This document shows, piece after piece, positions 22,186 to 35,469 of a DNA stretch of 64,000 bases (its first letter is position 1; each line of letters opens with the position of its first letter). The position numbers were made by a program, and so were the translations under genes. The stretch is from assembly GCA_947034885.2 (NCBI GenBank), contig OZ019759.1:2358501-2422500 (forward strand). Direction: 5' to 3'. The DNA comes from Thuidium tamariscinum (lineage: Eukaryota > Streptophyta > Bryopsida > Hypnales > Thuidiaceae). The notes below the pieces were generated by a model. It ran no database searches, had not been told where the DNA came from, and was given only the letters and a program-made list of their open reading frames with translations.

Positions 22186-25100
22186 CACTAGAAAAAAACA
22201 GTCTTTTTCTGGATACGTCCATTCATGCATGTTGATGTTGGGTTAGACATCCTCTATGTCCACTTGGATGTCCAAATAGATCGCGTTAAAAAAAACATCG
22301 GCAAGACATCCAAAAAAACACGCAGACATGAACCTGTTAAGGGCTAGACATCCAAAAACACACTGGTCAACGGGGTCCTGAAAGAGTGCCATGTGGATGG
22401 AAATTTAGTGCCACGTAGGTGCGGGCAGCCAGCTAGGATTTTTTTTCATCCATCCAGATTTTGTTGATGTGGCATCTGCCACATCAGCTCATTTGGGGGT
22501 CAAAATGGGGTGACGTGGCATGTTCAAATGGTGACGTGGTAGATTTTTAAAAGCACATTTACTGTCTTTTGAGCTTTTGGAGGATGTTTTCTATGATGTC
22601 TACAAAGACATCTTTATGTCTCAAAAGACATCATTAGAGAAATCTATATCTTTCATATGATGTTCATCTCCATGCATGTAGTGTAGGCAAGGATACAAAT
22701 ATATTGACATATACTGTCCTGTAAGACTTCAACACTATAGTAACAGATATAATATTTGAGATATACACATTTACGAAGACATCAATATAGACATTGAAAT
22801 ATCTTGCAATGTCAACTTTGATGGCATCATGAACGTCTATTAAAATATTTAGTACAAATCAAACAAACAAAATAATGTCACATTGAACATTTGTGTGATT
22901 AAATGCACAATTTAGAATGACACTAATATATCTACTAGTCACACATATTCTACATAATGCACATGTATGTTATAATGTCTACTACAACATATGTACCAAT
23001 GCAAATATAATGTTGAACACAACATGCCATACACAATACATTATATATCATACACCATACACCATACAAAATACACCATATATTGTACATCATATAAATA
23101 CATCATATATAATATGCTATATATTGTAATCCATATATAATACACCATATATGGAAACTGTGTTGCATGGCTTGATAAAACATTTATTATATGAATATTT
23201 TGACATGAGAAGGCAAGATATTTATACTAATGGGGTGCTAGGAGGAAAGACAAACCATATGGGATTTGCCTAGTACAACAGGTTGTGAACCTTGTCTATT
23301 TGAACATCTCAAATGACGTTTGAATTGATATTGCAAAAAATATCTTCATGTCTTAATTGATGTTTTAATTGACATCTCAGTTGACACCTTAAAAACAATT
23401 TTAAAAGCCTCACATGGCGGCAAAGTGTGCTAATGTGGCACACTATAGGGTGCAAAACATATAAGATAACATCTTGCATTGTCTATTACATGTTAGAACT
23501 TCTAATGAATGTAATGAAATCTTGGGGGGAGAACTTTCCATTTTTTTAAAACTATATTGTGCAATCAAATGCAAGGTGGTATTAATTAACTTCTCTTAAA
23601 TTTAGATAATTTTAAAAAGTAAACTAATATCATTAAAATGAAATATTTCAAGTTATTTATAATGAAGGGTAGGTGATAATAGATAGCTTTACCTATACCT
23701 AATTTGGATTTAAGAAACTAAGGGGCTAGATTCTATGAGTTGGGTTGGATTTCCTAAGATGTAGAGAGAAGTCAAGCTACCAATTTTAGTGATAGTTGAT
23801 GACAAGTGACAAGTAATCTTCTGATTGGAAAAAAATTCTTCTTCCAAGTGAAATGGTATTGATGTGGATAACTTTCAATATTAATGCAAATATTTAACAG
23901 TATAGTACTAATGCAATATTGAATCAATATAGAAGAAAACAAGCATAAATGAAATATTGTAGCTACCATAAATGAATATTGTCCAGTGGCTTAGTAAACA
24001 ATACCACAACTTAGATAATGAAAATTATATGTTTAAGCATTGCAAAATATATTTAATTTGATATTGAAAGTATGATTTTTATGAATAATTGAAGTAATGC
24101 ACATTTGTAAAATTGGTGTATAGAAGCAATGAATTTTTGATACTAAAACATACAAATTTTTAAAAAATATTGTCAAACAATTATACTATTATAATACCAA
24201 AAGTGTAAAATTGTTTAATTTAGGAAATTTTCATTATTATATTGCAATTGTGTACATTTTAGATTAAAAAAAATTGAAATGATTTTTTTTGTTGGTTCAA
24301 AGTCATTGTAGATGACACTCATTTGACTTCATCTTCTTGCACTTTAGTATTTTCAATAGTTAGGATTTAGGATTTTGGTCTATTGTGTTGTACAATGACT
24401 TCTTATTTTGTTTGTTTTTGTGAATGTTTGTGTAATTATGACAAGGGTTCAAAAAGCTACATAGTTAGTGTAAAATTGTGAATTGAAGGATTTAAGATTT
24501 AGGCTTTCAAAATTTTTTTAGACACTTAAATACCATATTTTATTTTCTGTATATTTTCCAAATTTCAAAAGTCAATGAGTGTTTTTGCAAAAGATGTACC
24601 AAAGATATCCAAATTTTCCAACCTACTAAAAAAATTTAGGGAAGCATAACTTTGATTTAGATCCCTAGTTGGAAAAAATATATATTTTCACTTCAAGACA
24701 TATTCACATCTTATGTTAAAATTTTATGAACATCCAATCAAATTCACATCATAGGAACCTACCTAAATTTTCAATTGTTTGTTCAATGAACAATTGACCT
24801 TTAAAAGTTGAAAACTACCACTTTGTCAATAGCACTTAAATTGAATTGATTGTTGTTGGTTTCATGGTATAAATCTTGTACATATATGTAGTAGAAAGAA
24901 AAAATTTTCAATTTTAAATGTAACATAGCCCTATTTTAAAACCTACAAGAATGAATTTACAAAAATTATAGGGTATTGAAAATATGCCCTTTGTAGATTT
25001 TTATGTAAAAATATAGTTATCTTAAATACAAGAATTAAGGTAAATAGCCACACATAAAATACCTTTGAAAATACTCTATAGAAACAAGCTTTCTTATTAT

Positions 25101-26196
25101 ATTACTTCTCTATTGCAATGCTTTTGAAACATCTTGTATTATCCTACTTCATCTGCTTCACTTATTGTTCATCATGTGACATGTTTGAACCCTATAAAAA
25201 CGTCATTGTTGTCATAGAAAATAGAAGACTTCAAACTATGAACATCTTGATCCAATCCTCGTTGCAATGAAAGAATTTCTCCAAACTTCTAAATGCAAGA
25301 TAGAACATTAATGTCCCTTGACCACTTTATAAAATGTTATGGCATAGGATGTTAAGGATGAACTTTGGACATAGTCTTTTATGTTTATATATAGTAACTT
25401 TGCTTGAGTTTAATGAAGAATATATGAAACTTCAAACAGTAGGAGTTAACTTTTGTACAATGCTAAACACCTCTGCACTCTAGAATATGTTACCTAAAAC
25501 ATCCAAAAATTCCCATAAATGTCACAAGGTCCATCCTATCGTCTCATAAGAGTCTGTTGGAACGCACTAAAGTCACACTCAACGTCTACATGAACATGAC
25601 ACACTCTTACAAGGTGCCTTATGAGACTTATAAATGTCTCAGAGGACATCTACTATGACTTAATTAAGTCTCTTTCGATGTCTAAGAGAACATGAAATTT
25701 GTGTAGTACCTGAAAGTAGTGACATGGCAATTTGCCATGTCAGATTATAGCATCTTCCATGTCATGAATATTTGATGTTAGATGTGACGTCAACAGCCAC
25801 GTCATCTTTTTTTCCCCGGAATTTTTTTTGTCACTATCCATTTCCTTTTTTTTTACTTGGGCAACATTTTTATTTTGAACCAAAACAATCCTTATAAAAT
25901 TATCCATAGTCAAAATGGGTCAATGAAGCTGACGTGGCAATGAATGTTTCTATAGACATCGATTCCAACATCACCCTGTCTTCAACCAACGCTAGGAAAA
26001 AGTCGATGTCAATGGAAGCACATCTTGTTTTTCACTAGAATTTTACACCTTTGTCTCCAATACACAAAAAAATTTACTATAGACATTGAAATGCACATTG
26101 TGACATCCAAACATTTGTCTAGACATGTAGATGTTCACCTCTAGACATGCGTATGTCAGGGCTAGACATTAAAAAAAACACGGTTTTCTTCTAGTG
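22186..26196 (+). mobile_element. Non-autonomous CACTA element 1
   Basis: Starts CACTAGAAAAAAACAG and ends GTTTTCTTCTAGTG, flanked by the 3-bp duplication AGG (22183-22185 and 26197-26199), as expected of the CACTA (En/Spm) superfamily. It is 4011 bp, AT-rich and non-coding. Subterminal DNA is dense in GACATC/GTCTAGACAT-like words, as in other CACTA subterminal regions. A run of CATAC/ACCATA microsatellite-like sequence lies at about 22990-23160. Its right end, reversed, matches the element starting at 62721. Confidence 0.9.
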
Positions 26197-27181
26197 AGGG
26201 TGTGTATTAGACATAGTTCTTTTTTAATTTAGAAAAATATTTTGCAAAACAGATCATGAGGTGGCCAAAAACAAGAAAAAGATTCCAAACCCCTAGCCCT
26301 TATACAAAGCAAATTGACTGTGGAAAAGAAATGGTGTGTGTGTTAGAAATACTTCTTTTTTAATTTGGAAAAATGTTCTATTGAACAAAACATGACGTGC
26401 CCAAAAACAAGAAAAAGATACCAATCCCCTAGCCCTTGCACAAAGAAAATTGACTCTGGAAAAAGAAATGGGGTGTGTATTAGAAACACTTCGTTTTTAA
26501 TTTAGAATAATGTTTTGCAGAACAAAACATGACGTGTCAAAAACAAGAAAAAGATTCCAAACCCCTAGCCCTTACACAAAGCAAAGTGACTTTGCAAAAA
26601 GAAATGGGGTGTATATTTGAAGCACTTCTTTTTTAATTTAGAAAAATGATATTAAGAACAAAACATCGGATGGCAAAAAACAAGAAAAAGAATCCAAACC
26701 CCTAGTCCTAGCACAAAAAAAATTCACTCAGGAAAAAGAAATGGTGTGTGTATTAGAAACATTTTTTTTTAAATTTCAGAAAAATGCTTTGAAGAACAAA
26801 ACATGATGTTCCCAAAAACAAGAAAAAGATTCCAAATCCCTAGCCTTTATCCAAAGCAAATTCACTCTGGAAAAAGAAATGGTGTGTGTATTAAAAACAC
26901 TTTTTTTTTAATTTTGAAAAATGTTTTGCAAAACAAAACATGAGGAGGCTAGAAGCAAGAAAAAGATTCCAAACCCCTAGCCGTGACACAAAGCAAATTG
27001 AATGTGGAAAAAAAATGGTGTGTGTGTTAGAAACACTTCTTTTTTATTAAGAAAAATGTTTTGATGAGGAGGCCAAAAACATGAGGAGGCCAAAAACAAG
27101 AAAAAGATACCAAACCCCTAGCCCTTGCACAAAGCAAATTGATTGTGGAAAAAAAATGGTGTAGGTATTAGAAACACTTCT

Positions 27182-27915
27182 GGGTCATTGCAAGAAACAC
27201 CTGTCCTATTTGTTGCGTTTTCCAACAGTACTCATGATTTTTTCAGTAGTACTATAAAATTAGAAAACTAATTTTAAAAAAAATTTAAAAATAGGAATAA
27301 TGTATATACCTCTAAAATGAAGGTTTTCACCGAAGGAAATTGATAGAAAAATTCTCTAAGTAGGAGAGCTTGAAAAGTGCCAAATCTCAAGAAAATAGGT
27401 ACTTTGATTCAAAAATTAGGGAAAAATAGTAAAAATAAGTATTTTCAAAAAATAAAAAGTGGCATTTGCAAAAACTTTATGGAGATGGTCATTCACAAAA
27501 AAACCCACCAAAATAATATTTTATATGTTTCAAAATACAAGCAGAAGGGAGCTCATTTTGTAGACCTCCACACCTCACAAAATTAACTTTTTTTTAAAAC
27601 TTCTTCCCTGGAGAGCTATAAATCTACTAGAAGACCATTTCATCCAAATTTCATCTCAAAATCATTAAAAAAAGGTATAGCTCAGGTACTAAAAAACCCT
27701 AAACTGCCAAGTGTGACATCCAATTGGGGTCTATTTTTGGATAGTTACATATTTTTGAAAATTATGAAAAAATCAAGGAAGGTGTATAATAGTTATTAGT
27801 ACCTTCCCTATAAATCTTGAGTCATTTGGAGCTAAAATACAAAAGTTATGGCCAAAAAACTGATCAGCATGCAACATGTGACACAAAATAGTACAGGTGT
27901 TTCTTGCAATGACCC
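27182..27915. mobile_element. 734-bp inverted-repeat element, copy 2 (4-bp TSD)
   Basis: Termini GGGTCATTGCAAGAAACACC and its inverse, flanked by TTCT at 27178-27181 and 27916-27919. It is inserted in a satellite monomer, and removing it restores the monomer (ACACTTCTTTTTTAA). Same family as 2166-2885 and 37589-38322. Confidence 0.9.
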
Positions 27916-28120
27916 TTCTTTTTTAACTTAGAAAAATGTCTTGCAGAACAAAACAAAAGGTGGCCAAAAACAAAAAAAAGATTCCTAAACCCCTAGCCCT
28001 TGCACAAAGGAAATTGACTCTGGAAAAAGAAACGAGGTGTGTATTAGAAACATTTGTTATTGAATTCAGAAAAAAAATTTGTAGAACGAAATACGATGTG
28101 GCCAAAAACAAGCAACGATG

Positions 28121-28553
28121 CTAATTTGTGAGCCTAAAAGCGCGAGCTTTAGAGCTGTGAGTGTACTTTTTGTAAGCCCAAACATGTACTAAAAAAAAGT
28201 TGCAAATTTTCCAATGTTAGGGTCAAAAATCTAGAATTAAAAAAAAATTCTAGACATTATAAATACATGAATTAATAATTTAGAACTATCACCGCGGACC
28301 TATTACCGTGGAAAAGTTGCCATTGTCCTACTACACTATTTGAATGAATGTGTTAAAATAGAATAGAATATACTATCTTATTCCTCAGTATGCATGACTT
28401 TTGTGAAAATTATTATTATCATTTGTATTTTATAGAATTATAAATTTCCAAGACTAATTTCAGTGACAAGTTCTACAATATTTAAAGGGCTCATTTTGCA
28501 TAAATGAAGTCTATTTAGTATCAAAACATGTCATTTAAAATTTTGGGTGGTGC
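28121..28553. other. No gene recognised
   Basis: AT-rich intergenic DNA between the satellite and a hAT-type element; no coding segment or repeat seen. Confidence 0.4.
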
Positions 28554-28561
28554 AACTTTAG

Positions 28562-28918
28562 CAGGGTTGTCTATCCAGACGTGACGTGGGCATTTTACGT
28601 CATGATGTCACGTCACGTCCGTCATGACGCGTTATGAATCCTGACATCCCTAACCCTAAAGTGACATCCCTAACCCTAACCCTAAAATTTCAGAAAATTT
28701 TGAACTTAAGTTTCATTTTTTCTTACACATATTAATGGAATATCAATTGTACTACCACTACTGAACATATTAGTCCAATGTACAACCTTCTATGTAAAGA
28801 GTTTTGCAAAATTGCTTCAAATTCTTAAAATATTCCATCATGACGTCGTTCATGTAAAACGTCACGTCACATCTTGACGTCACGTCCGTCCAGACATGAC
28901 ATGACACGAACAACCCTG
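28562..28918. mobile_element. hAT-type MITE
   Basis: Ends CAGGGTTGT...ACAACCCTG flanked by the 8-bp duplication AACTTTAG (28554-28561 and 28919-28926), the hallmark of the hAT superfamily. It is 357 bp. Both subterminal regions are packed with overlapping TGACGT/ACGTCA words. Two blocks of telomere-like CCCTAA/CCCTAAA lie inside at 28648-28660 and 28668-28686. Confidence 0.9.
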
Positions 28919-28926
28919 AACTTTAG

Positions 28927-29530
28927 GTGTCTAGATTCTAAACCCCTTGCATATTGAAGTAATCTACATTTTCATAATGAAGAGGCCTAATTGTTATCAT
29001 TGGTTAGAGAATAAGGAAATAAATTTGTATCTATTACTCAGTCTCTTGAAGGGAGAAAATATTTAGGATTTAAAATAAATAAATTAAAAACCTCAAATAT
29101 TCTCTCGGTACTAAAATAACATATGAGGGTGTTGAACTATGTTGCCAATCACAAAAGAGATAATACATGATACAACATACCTTGGGCAATGAAAAAACTA
29201 AATTGTTTTATAGCTATATATTCTTTAAAGCTATAGTCTTAGTCACTTGGTGCCATATAAATCAATACAGAATTCCCTTTCTAGGTCATTATAGGGTAAG
29301 GATTAGGGGGATACTCTTGCACATAAATGAAGTATTTACGATATATACTTTGTTTTAACATTGGTCAAAATAGAAGACACTATCATAAAATATAATTACA
29401 TGTGTACAACATCCACAAAATATACAAAAAAATGGTAGTTTAGAATATATAATATGTATAAGTTTGTAACCCAATATACAAACAAATAGCATATTGGAGT
29501 AATTCATCCACTTCCTAGCCATATCGCAAT
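28927..29530. other. No gene recognised
   Basis: AT-rich spacer between the hAT element and the 3' end of the minus-strand MULE gene; may include its 3' flank. Confidence 0.35.
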
Positions 29531-29535
29531 ACTAG

Positions 29536-32500
29536 ACCTTAATCTTTATCATCCCTGCCTTTTCAAGAAGGTTCATCACCTCATCCATACTGAGACTTGG
29601 AGCATGAATGAACTTATCCTTGTTGGAATCTACTTCGCATAAATAACGGAAGATGTAGTATAGGTGTTTGCAGTTCACATATTTTCCTCGCTTTCCAATA
29701 GACATAGACACCATACCAATAAAGTACAAGCAAGTGCAAGCTGGGAAATTTGAGAGAGTCACCCGATTAACCATGTGGTGAGGTTCTACACCAAATTGTA
29801 GGGTAATGACACATCCAAGTCCCAGAGATAGCAAAATGTTCACTCCTAGAATAGTCCCCATCACATTTCGGGCACTTTCCCATTGGTTTCGATGATCATC
29901 AGTAGGTGCCTTCTCATTCCTACGAATGCTCTTCCCATTGCGAATGCATGGAGGCTTGTCAAAATGAGGTTGTCTTTAATAAGTCCATTCAACAACCTCA
30001 AATAGTTTTGAGGATGTAAATAGGCGTCTCGGAGAGAAAGATGGTCACTCTTGAAGGTAGAATCCAGCCTCTTTGAGGAGTATAATTTCGTTGGTAGTGA
30101 GAGTTGTACCAATCATTACTCGCCAAATCTCTGGAATCTTTGGTCAACTAAGAACATGAGACCTCCTTGGACCCATCACACAACGCTTAATGTCATCCGA
30201 GCAAAACCAAAACTCATTTGTTTCTACTCTTATTCCTTTGAACTCTCGCTTTTGACCCTTATACATTGGAGCAGTAGTGGCTATGGCACCCCTAACTATC
30301 ATCATCTTACACTTCACTTCTGTTTGTGACTGAATTGCATGGCACTTCCTCTTGGACTTTACAAAAATGTGGGCTATGTGCCACTCATTGGGATTGTAAT
30401 TTGTCTCTGAAATATACTTTACATGACGTACTGTTGGAGTAGGATGTATGGAAACTGCTTGAGAGCCATCTGTAGTCCTCATTTGCACTCGAGGATGAGA
30501 GAAATTCACCTTATAAGGATGATGCGAATCACCCTCAGATCCAATAGGAACGTCGAATTTCCTCTTTGTGGACCCAAAGACTTCTTCTCCTTCTAAATGT
30601 AGAATGGGTGTACAAACATCCTCAATACCAGGCATACTGCACATGGCGTCAGTGATTTTTCTCCTGTCCATTGATGCAATTGCTCTCTTCAACTTTAAGT
30701 CATGCCGTGATGGTCCAAATCCAGATGGACCTCCGTTGAGATACACCCGATAATTTGTCATTTGCATAAAGGCCCAAATCCAATCATCACATGTTGCTAC
30801 GTACAAGTCTGCCCCATGTTTTCCAAATGCCTAAAGCCACTTGTTGTGAATAGTTTCAGACAAATTGCAAGTTGGAATATCGTCCAACTCATCCTTTGAC
30901 AATTTCTGCAAGAAAAAAAACGGTCATTTCAAAAATAAGCTAAAAATCATAGTTTGACTCATATTAATGTAATTACACCTAATTTTGCCTTCTTCTATAA
31001 ACTGATCCCTATAGATTCTTGGCTCAAAAATACTCCAACTGTTCATGACATTATACTAACTTTTGACCACATAAATAACATTTATTTTCAACACTTTAAA
31101 TAATCTTAATTTAATCATACCGTGTAATAAGATTGCATTCTAAGAGTATGCTCATTTAGTTCTTGACTAATAAGAAGCCCTTCTCAATAAACATTTAATC
31201 TAATAATTGTATCCATACAAAAAAATTTATTCTATCAATTTTATATGCGGTTACCTTATTGTCAAATAGATGCTCAATAGAATAAGCAATTGGAACTTAC
31301 CGTTTCCATAAAGCCAACCCATTGACGATATTTGAAGTGCCAAAATGCTAATTAGAGCTCTAGTTCTCTTAGAGACTCCTCTAATGTTGCTCCGAATGAA
31401 TACCACCATGCCTTGATTTGTAAATACCTACTCTCTACCTCTTCTAAGGTCTTTGCAGCCTTGTAGTCTCTGCAGAGCTTAATATGCTGGGTTTGGAAAT
31501 CTCGCTTAATAAGTCTCTCAGTGTGTTGCTTCATTGAAGTTGCCCAATGAAACAAGCATGTGTGCTCCCGATCAATCATCTTTACAAACGGATCACCTAA
31601 GCTATAAACGATTCAAACAGCATTCCAATTGGCTTGAGCACTATCTGCCATAAAGCCTTTAAAGTTTGGATTGGATAAGCTGTTCTTCTCCATAACTCTA
31701 TTTAGACATTTCCACGTAATGACTTGCCCTTCAATATCTTCGCATTGCATATCACAAACTGCAATAGTCATTACTTTACAATATCCAAAATCGTATACAT
31801 GGCAGGCAATAGTAGTCTACCCCTTCACACGTCTCACATGGTTGAATATAAGCCAACAATTTTCAAGATCTCCGCCTGGTTGCATTCACCTCACAAGATC
31901 AACACCACTCCCCGGGCCATCAACAAGCATCTTAAACAAATATACTTTCTCTTGCCCCTGGCCTGAAAACACACTATCATGAATATAATCAATCTTTGCT
32001 TGTTTCTTCATAGCAAGAATGCGGTCAATCTCTCCCACTCCTATGCTAGTGCTACAAAAGGAGGCAATAATGTTTCTAACATTTGGAGAACTAAGAACTT
32101 GAAACTTGTCCATAATGGCATCTAGGGCCTTCCCTCGAAGCATTTCTTTAGGTCCCTCTCCTTCATGTACAAGAAATGTGTCTAAAAACTCCTTGCTAGC
32201 AGCCAAAGCAATAGCAGATGTTTTAGCAAAAGGTGTTTTTGCGACCTCTTGAGCAATAAGTTTGGATATGGTGTCAATAGAATCCCTACATAGACCATCT
32301 GTGACTGGATGACTATGACTGCCTACATGAATGCAAGCTCTTGTCATGTCACTTGAATCTATAACATAGTAAATTCTGCCATCGCAGAAATTTATGCAAG
32401 TAGGAGGCACCTTACATACTTTACAAACCAAAGTTGAATCCTTTGGGGGATTTGAGCCCACAAGAAAGGGAGTGCTCGTGTTACCTGAGCACTCAGTTTT

Positions 32501-33462
32501 GTTCCTCCTAGAACATCATATCAAGTAATCACATGCAACGTTTGTGCATGCTAAGTGACCAACACATGAAGACTTCTTCAACTTCAAAGTTCAAACCAAA
32601 ATCATTGTGAATATTTGAGGTCATAGTTCGACACCAAACATGACCATCATAGCTTTTATCCATGCCACTCATGGTCTTAGAAGAGCTAGAAGATGCTACT
32701 GACCGACATGGTGGTAATTCAAAGACAAGGTCACCATCAAAAGTAATTGGAAGAAATTAGACCTTGTGGTGGGTAAGTGAATCAAAATCAAGAGAAGCAA
32801 TCTCATTTATATATCCTCAAATAGACTCCAACTTTCTAAGGCTTTGCATCACACTAGAAACATCATGACCAATAGGATAGAGCGGAAGGCATGATAAAAC
32901 TGAACTACCGACACTACTATCCCGTACACCACCAGAATGCGTTGATACCCCTATCCTAGAAGCATTAGCAATAAAAGATGCAGATGCACGATCAGAAACA
33001 ACAATAAGCTCTTCCTCAAAATCACTGGATAATTCTACTATTGGACTTAGAATATCCCGTTTCTCGAAATTGACACCAAAACACCCTCAACAATAGGTGA
33101 CTGAAGAGGACTTGTTGCTTCAACTTTTATAACTTGAAGAAATGGCACTTGTACAGTTGATGCATCATATTGGGGGGGCAAGGTGTCTATAGAAGTGGCT
33201 ACAACAACAAAAGGTAATCCAAACGTTCTATAAAACCCTTCAGGTAAATTCTAGAAATGCATGTTCTCGCTCAGATCCTTAGACATGAGAATGGATTGAA
33301 GGAGAATTCCCGACTCAGAGTGAATCTCCTACTCAACATAAATTGAGGAATCAAGAAAACCATAACGGATGTAAAGCATGTGGGAAGGAACTTGAGCTAG
33401 ACCAACATCATTTAGATGGAGGAGTAGAGGAACCTCATGGCCATCAGCTCTGATTGAGGCCA
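29536..33462 (-). pseudogene. MULE transposase pseudogene
   Basis: Reads on the minus strand from the ATG at 33462 (MASIRADGHEVPLLLHLND). After an acidic N-terminal region comes a Cys-rich block (C-x4-C-x4-C, then STLVCKVCKVPPTC at 32.4 kb) followed by RACIHVGSHSHP. Then a DDE/MULE-like core (31352-31982) contains MIDREHTCLFHWATSMKQHT and LAFWHFKYRQWVGFM. The last domain (29532-29864) is a SWIM zinc finger: ACTC ... VNCKHLYYIF. An intron at 30906-31300 (GTAAGT...TGCAG) separates the core from CNLSETIHNKW. In-frame stops (for example after SSIYVE, in ACDYLI-CSRR) and a frameshift near 33050 show it is dead. The protein type is a repeated plant transposase; the exact family is from recall. A second fragment lies at 62351-62720. 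Confidence 0.75.
30906..31300 (-). other. Intron of MULE pseudogene
   Basis: Minus-strand donor GTAAGT at 31300 follows ATGGAAACG; the acceptor TTTCTTGCAG ends at 30906. The same acceptor position precedes the homologous exon at 62351, supporting the splice model. Confidence 0.65.
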
Positions 33463-33469
33463 TTCTCAA

Positions 33470-35460
33470 AGCAACTAGCCGGAAAAAACTATTTGATCAC
33501 AGAGCATCTAACTAGCAATAGTTGTTTATCAAGAAGCGGCTTGTCCACTATACTAAACAAATTGGATTTTAAGGATATATGACATTCTAAGAGTGAGAGG
33601 GTTATTCAATCTAATTCACCTAAAACCACAAAGGATATATGTACCTCCATTGAATTCATTTCAAATACAAATCATACATTTGAGAGAATCCACTGAAAAT
33701 TTTGAAATATCTAACGTTAGTTTGTCATGTAGATTTGAAAAGATACTTGGCGTAATGTCAATTTCAGAATACACTATGAAAGGACACCATGACAAACACA
33801 ATAAATAATTGATATACATATACAAAGATAATAGATAAATGAATGGTTCTTATGCTCTAGATTTCTAACAACCTTGGAGATATAATGAATTTAATAAAAG
33901 AAAAAGATATGATTAAAGCAAAAACTATAGGACACATGCCTAAAGAATGAATCTACAAAGATATGATAGCATGAAAAAAAAGTACTAACAACTACTATTT
34001 CTTTAACGATAACATAAATGTAAGTACTTAAAAAGAAACAATATTTAATTGAAATATATTTGAGCATTCAAAAAATACCACCTACGAGAGTATAAAGTAT
34101 AGCAATTTCTATTCAAGACGTCTCTCACTTTGTGATGTGGTGCATACTATTTTTGTTAGTGTTATCTATTCATTTGACTAGTATAGATATATTTGGCTTT
34201 GAGTGATCTAAAAAGGTCCATAGATGCCACCTATTGTAGGAATATTACATAGAAATATTCAAAGAGTGAATGTCAGGCAAAGAAGAAAGAGTAAATTCAC
34301 ATATAGTTCATTAAGAGAATTAAAAAGGTCTAGGATGTATCGAAGCCAGGAGACTTTTAAAAAAAGGTACATGTGAGGTTACATCAGATACTGAAGTGGA
34401 AATTGAAGATAAGGAGCGTTCCAATGGGAGCTGTGGACTAACCACCTTGAATAGTCAAAAGCATGGTAATATTGGTGATTGTAAACTCCAAAAGATAAAT
34501 AAAGATGTTGTGGTTCCAACTAACGATGCTCGTGAACTAATAAGTTATATGCTTTACACTATTGAGATTCTTGCAAATATCATTTTTACTAGCTAGACCC
34601 CCTCAACATTTGAAGCAGGTTGCATCTAGAAAAATACGCACCCTCGTAGAAAATACTTTTTAATAAGGGATTATATAGGCCTCACTAGGCGTGGTCCATG
34701 GTTATAAGGTCCTGAAATCCAATTCCATGAAATCCTATCCGCACTCTCATGTTTGTGCTTGAAGTAGAAGAGTTCCTTCGAGACTATTGCAAGGACCATC
34801 CCTACCTCGACCAAGGAAGTGCAACCCTTTCGAAAATACCATCATTTAGATTTGTTTCGTTAGAACTACGTAGGGATCTACGATTCTGAAGTGATGGAAA
34901 TGCGGAGAGGATGAGAGCTCGTGCGACGGGAGCAGCAAGAAGTAAGCGCACAAGAAGGATCGGTAGCGGAACGAGAGGTCGGGAAAAAATATGTGGTGCA
35001 AAGAGGAGCTGCATTGGGAGTAGACGTGAGTAAAGCCCCGTCTCTACAAGTAATGCCAACAGAAACTGAAGATCCAGCTGCAACGTCATCTGGAGTAAGA
35101 TTTTCTCTAACATGCAAGATTCTCTTGTAAGTTGCTCCTTGCCCAAAATTGAGGTTTTCGTTAGTTTAGGGTGCTTCATCTTGGAAGGGTCTTTGAGTGT
35201 TTCAACTTGACCGAGCTATGAGATCTTCCAACGCCACTCCAACAGGTTTGAAGTGATGTCGACTGCTTACCTCCATGACTCTACTGCTCTGCAATCGAGA
35301 GCATAGTTGGCGGGGAGAGGCTAATGAAGAATTTTCAAGTATTTTGTGTTCTTGGTAGCTAGAGGTACGCAATGTCAAGCAAGATGTTCAGCTTGGAGAC
35401 AAGTAGTTTTAGGGTTCCGCATACCCATGCCTTCATATTATCTCCAATGTAAGCAAATAT
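33470..35460. other. Possible degraded coding fragments, unassigned
   Basis: Mostly AT-rich. Two stretches look coding by composition on the plus strand: about 34380-34590 (EVEIEDKERSNGSCGLTT) and about 34860-35110 (VRREQQEVSAQEGSVAEREV). Neither shows a recognisable domain. They may be leftover exons upstream of palindrome array 2. Confidence 0.3.
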
Positions 35461-35469
35461 TGATGACCG

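Larger units (their letters stand above)
21990..28120. repeat. 138-bp satellite, array 1 (split)
   Basis: A monomer of about 132-143 bp contains the blocks AAGATTCCAAACCCCTAGCC, CAAAGCAAATTGACTCTGG and GTGTGTATTAGAAACACTTC, then a T-rich run. Copies are at 21990-22185, 26197-27181 and 27916-28110; the pieces were one array before a CACTA element (22186-26196) and a 734-bp inverted-repeat element (27182-27915) inserted. Successive AAGATTCC blocks near 26278, 26416, 26548, 26687, 26826, 26964 and 27107 give the period. The same monomer forms a second array at 45.9-46.96 kb. Confidence 0.85.
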
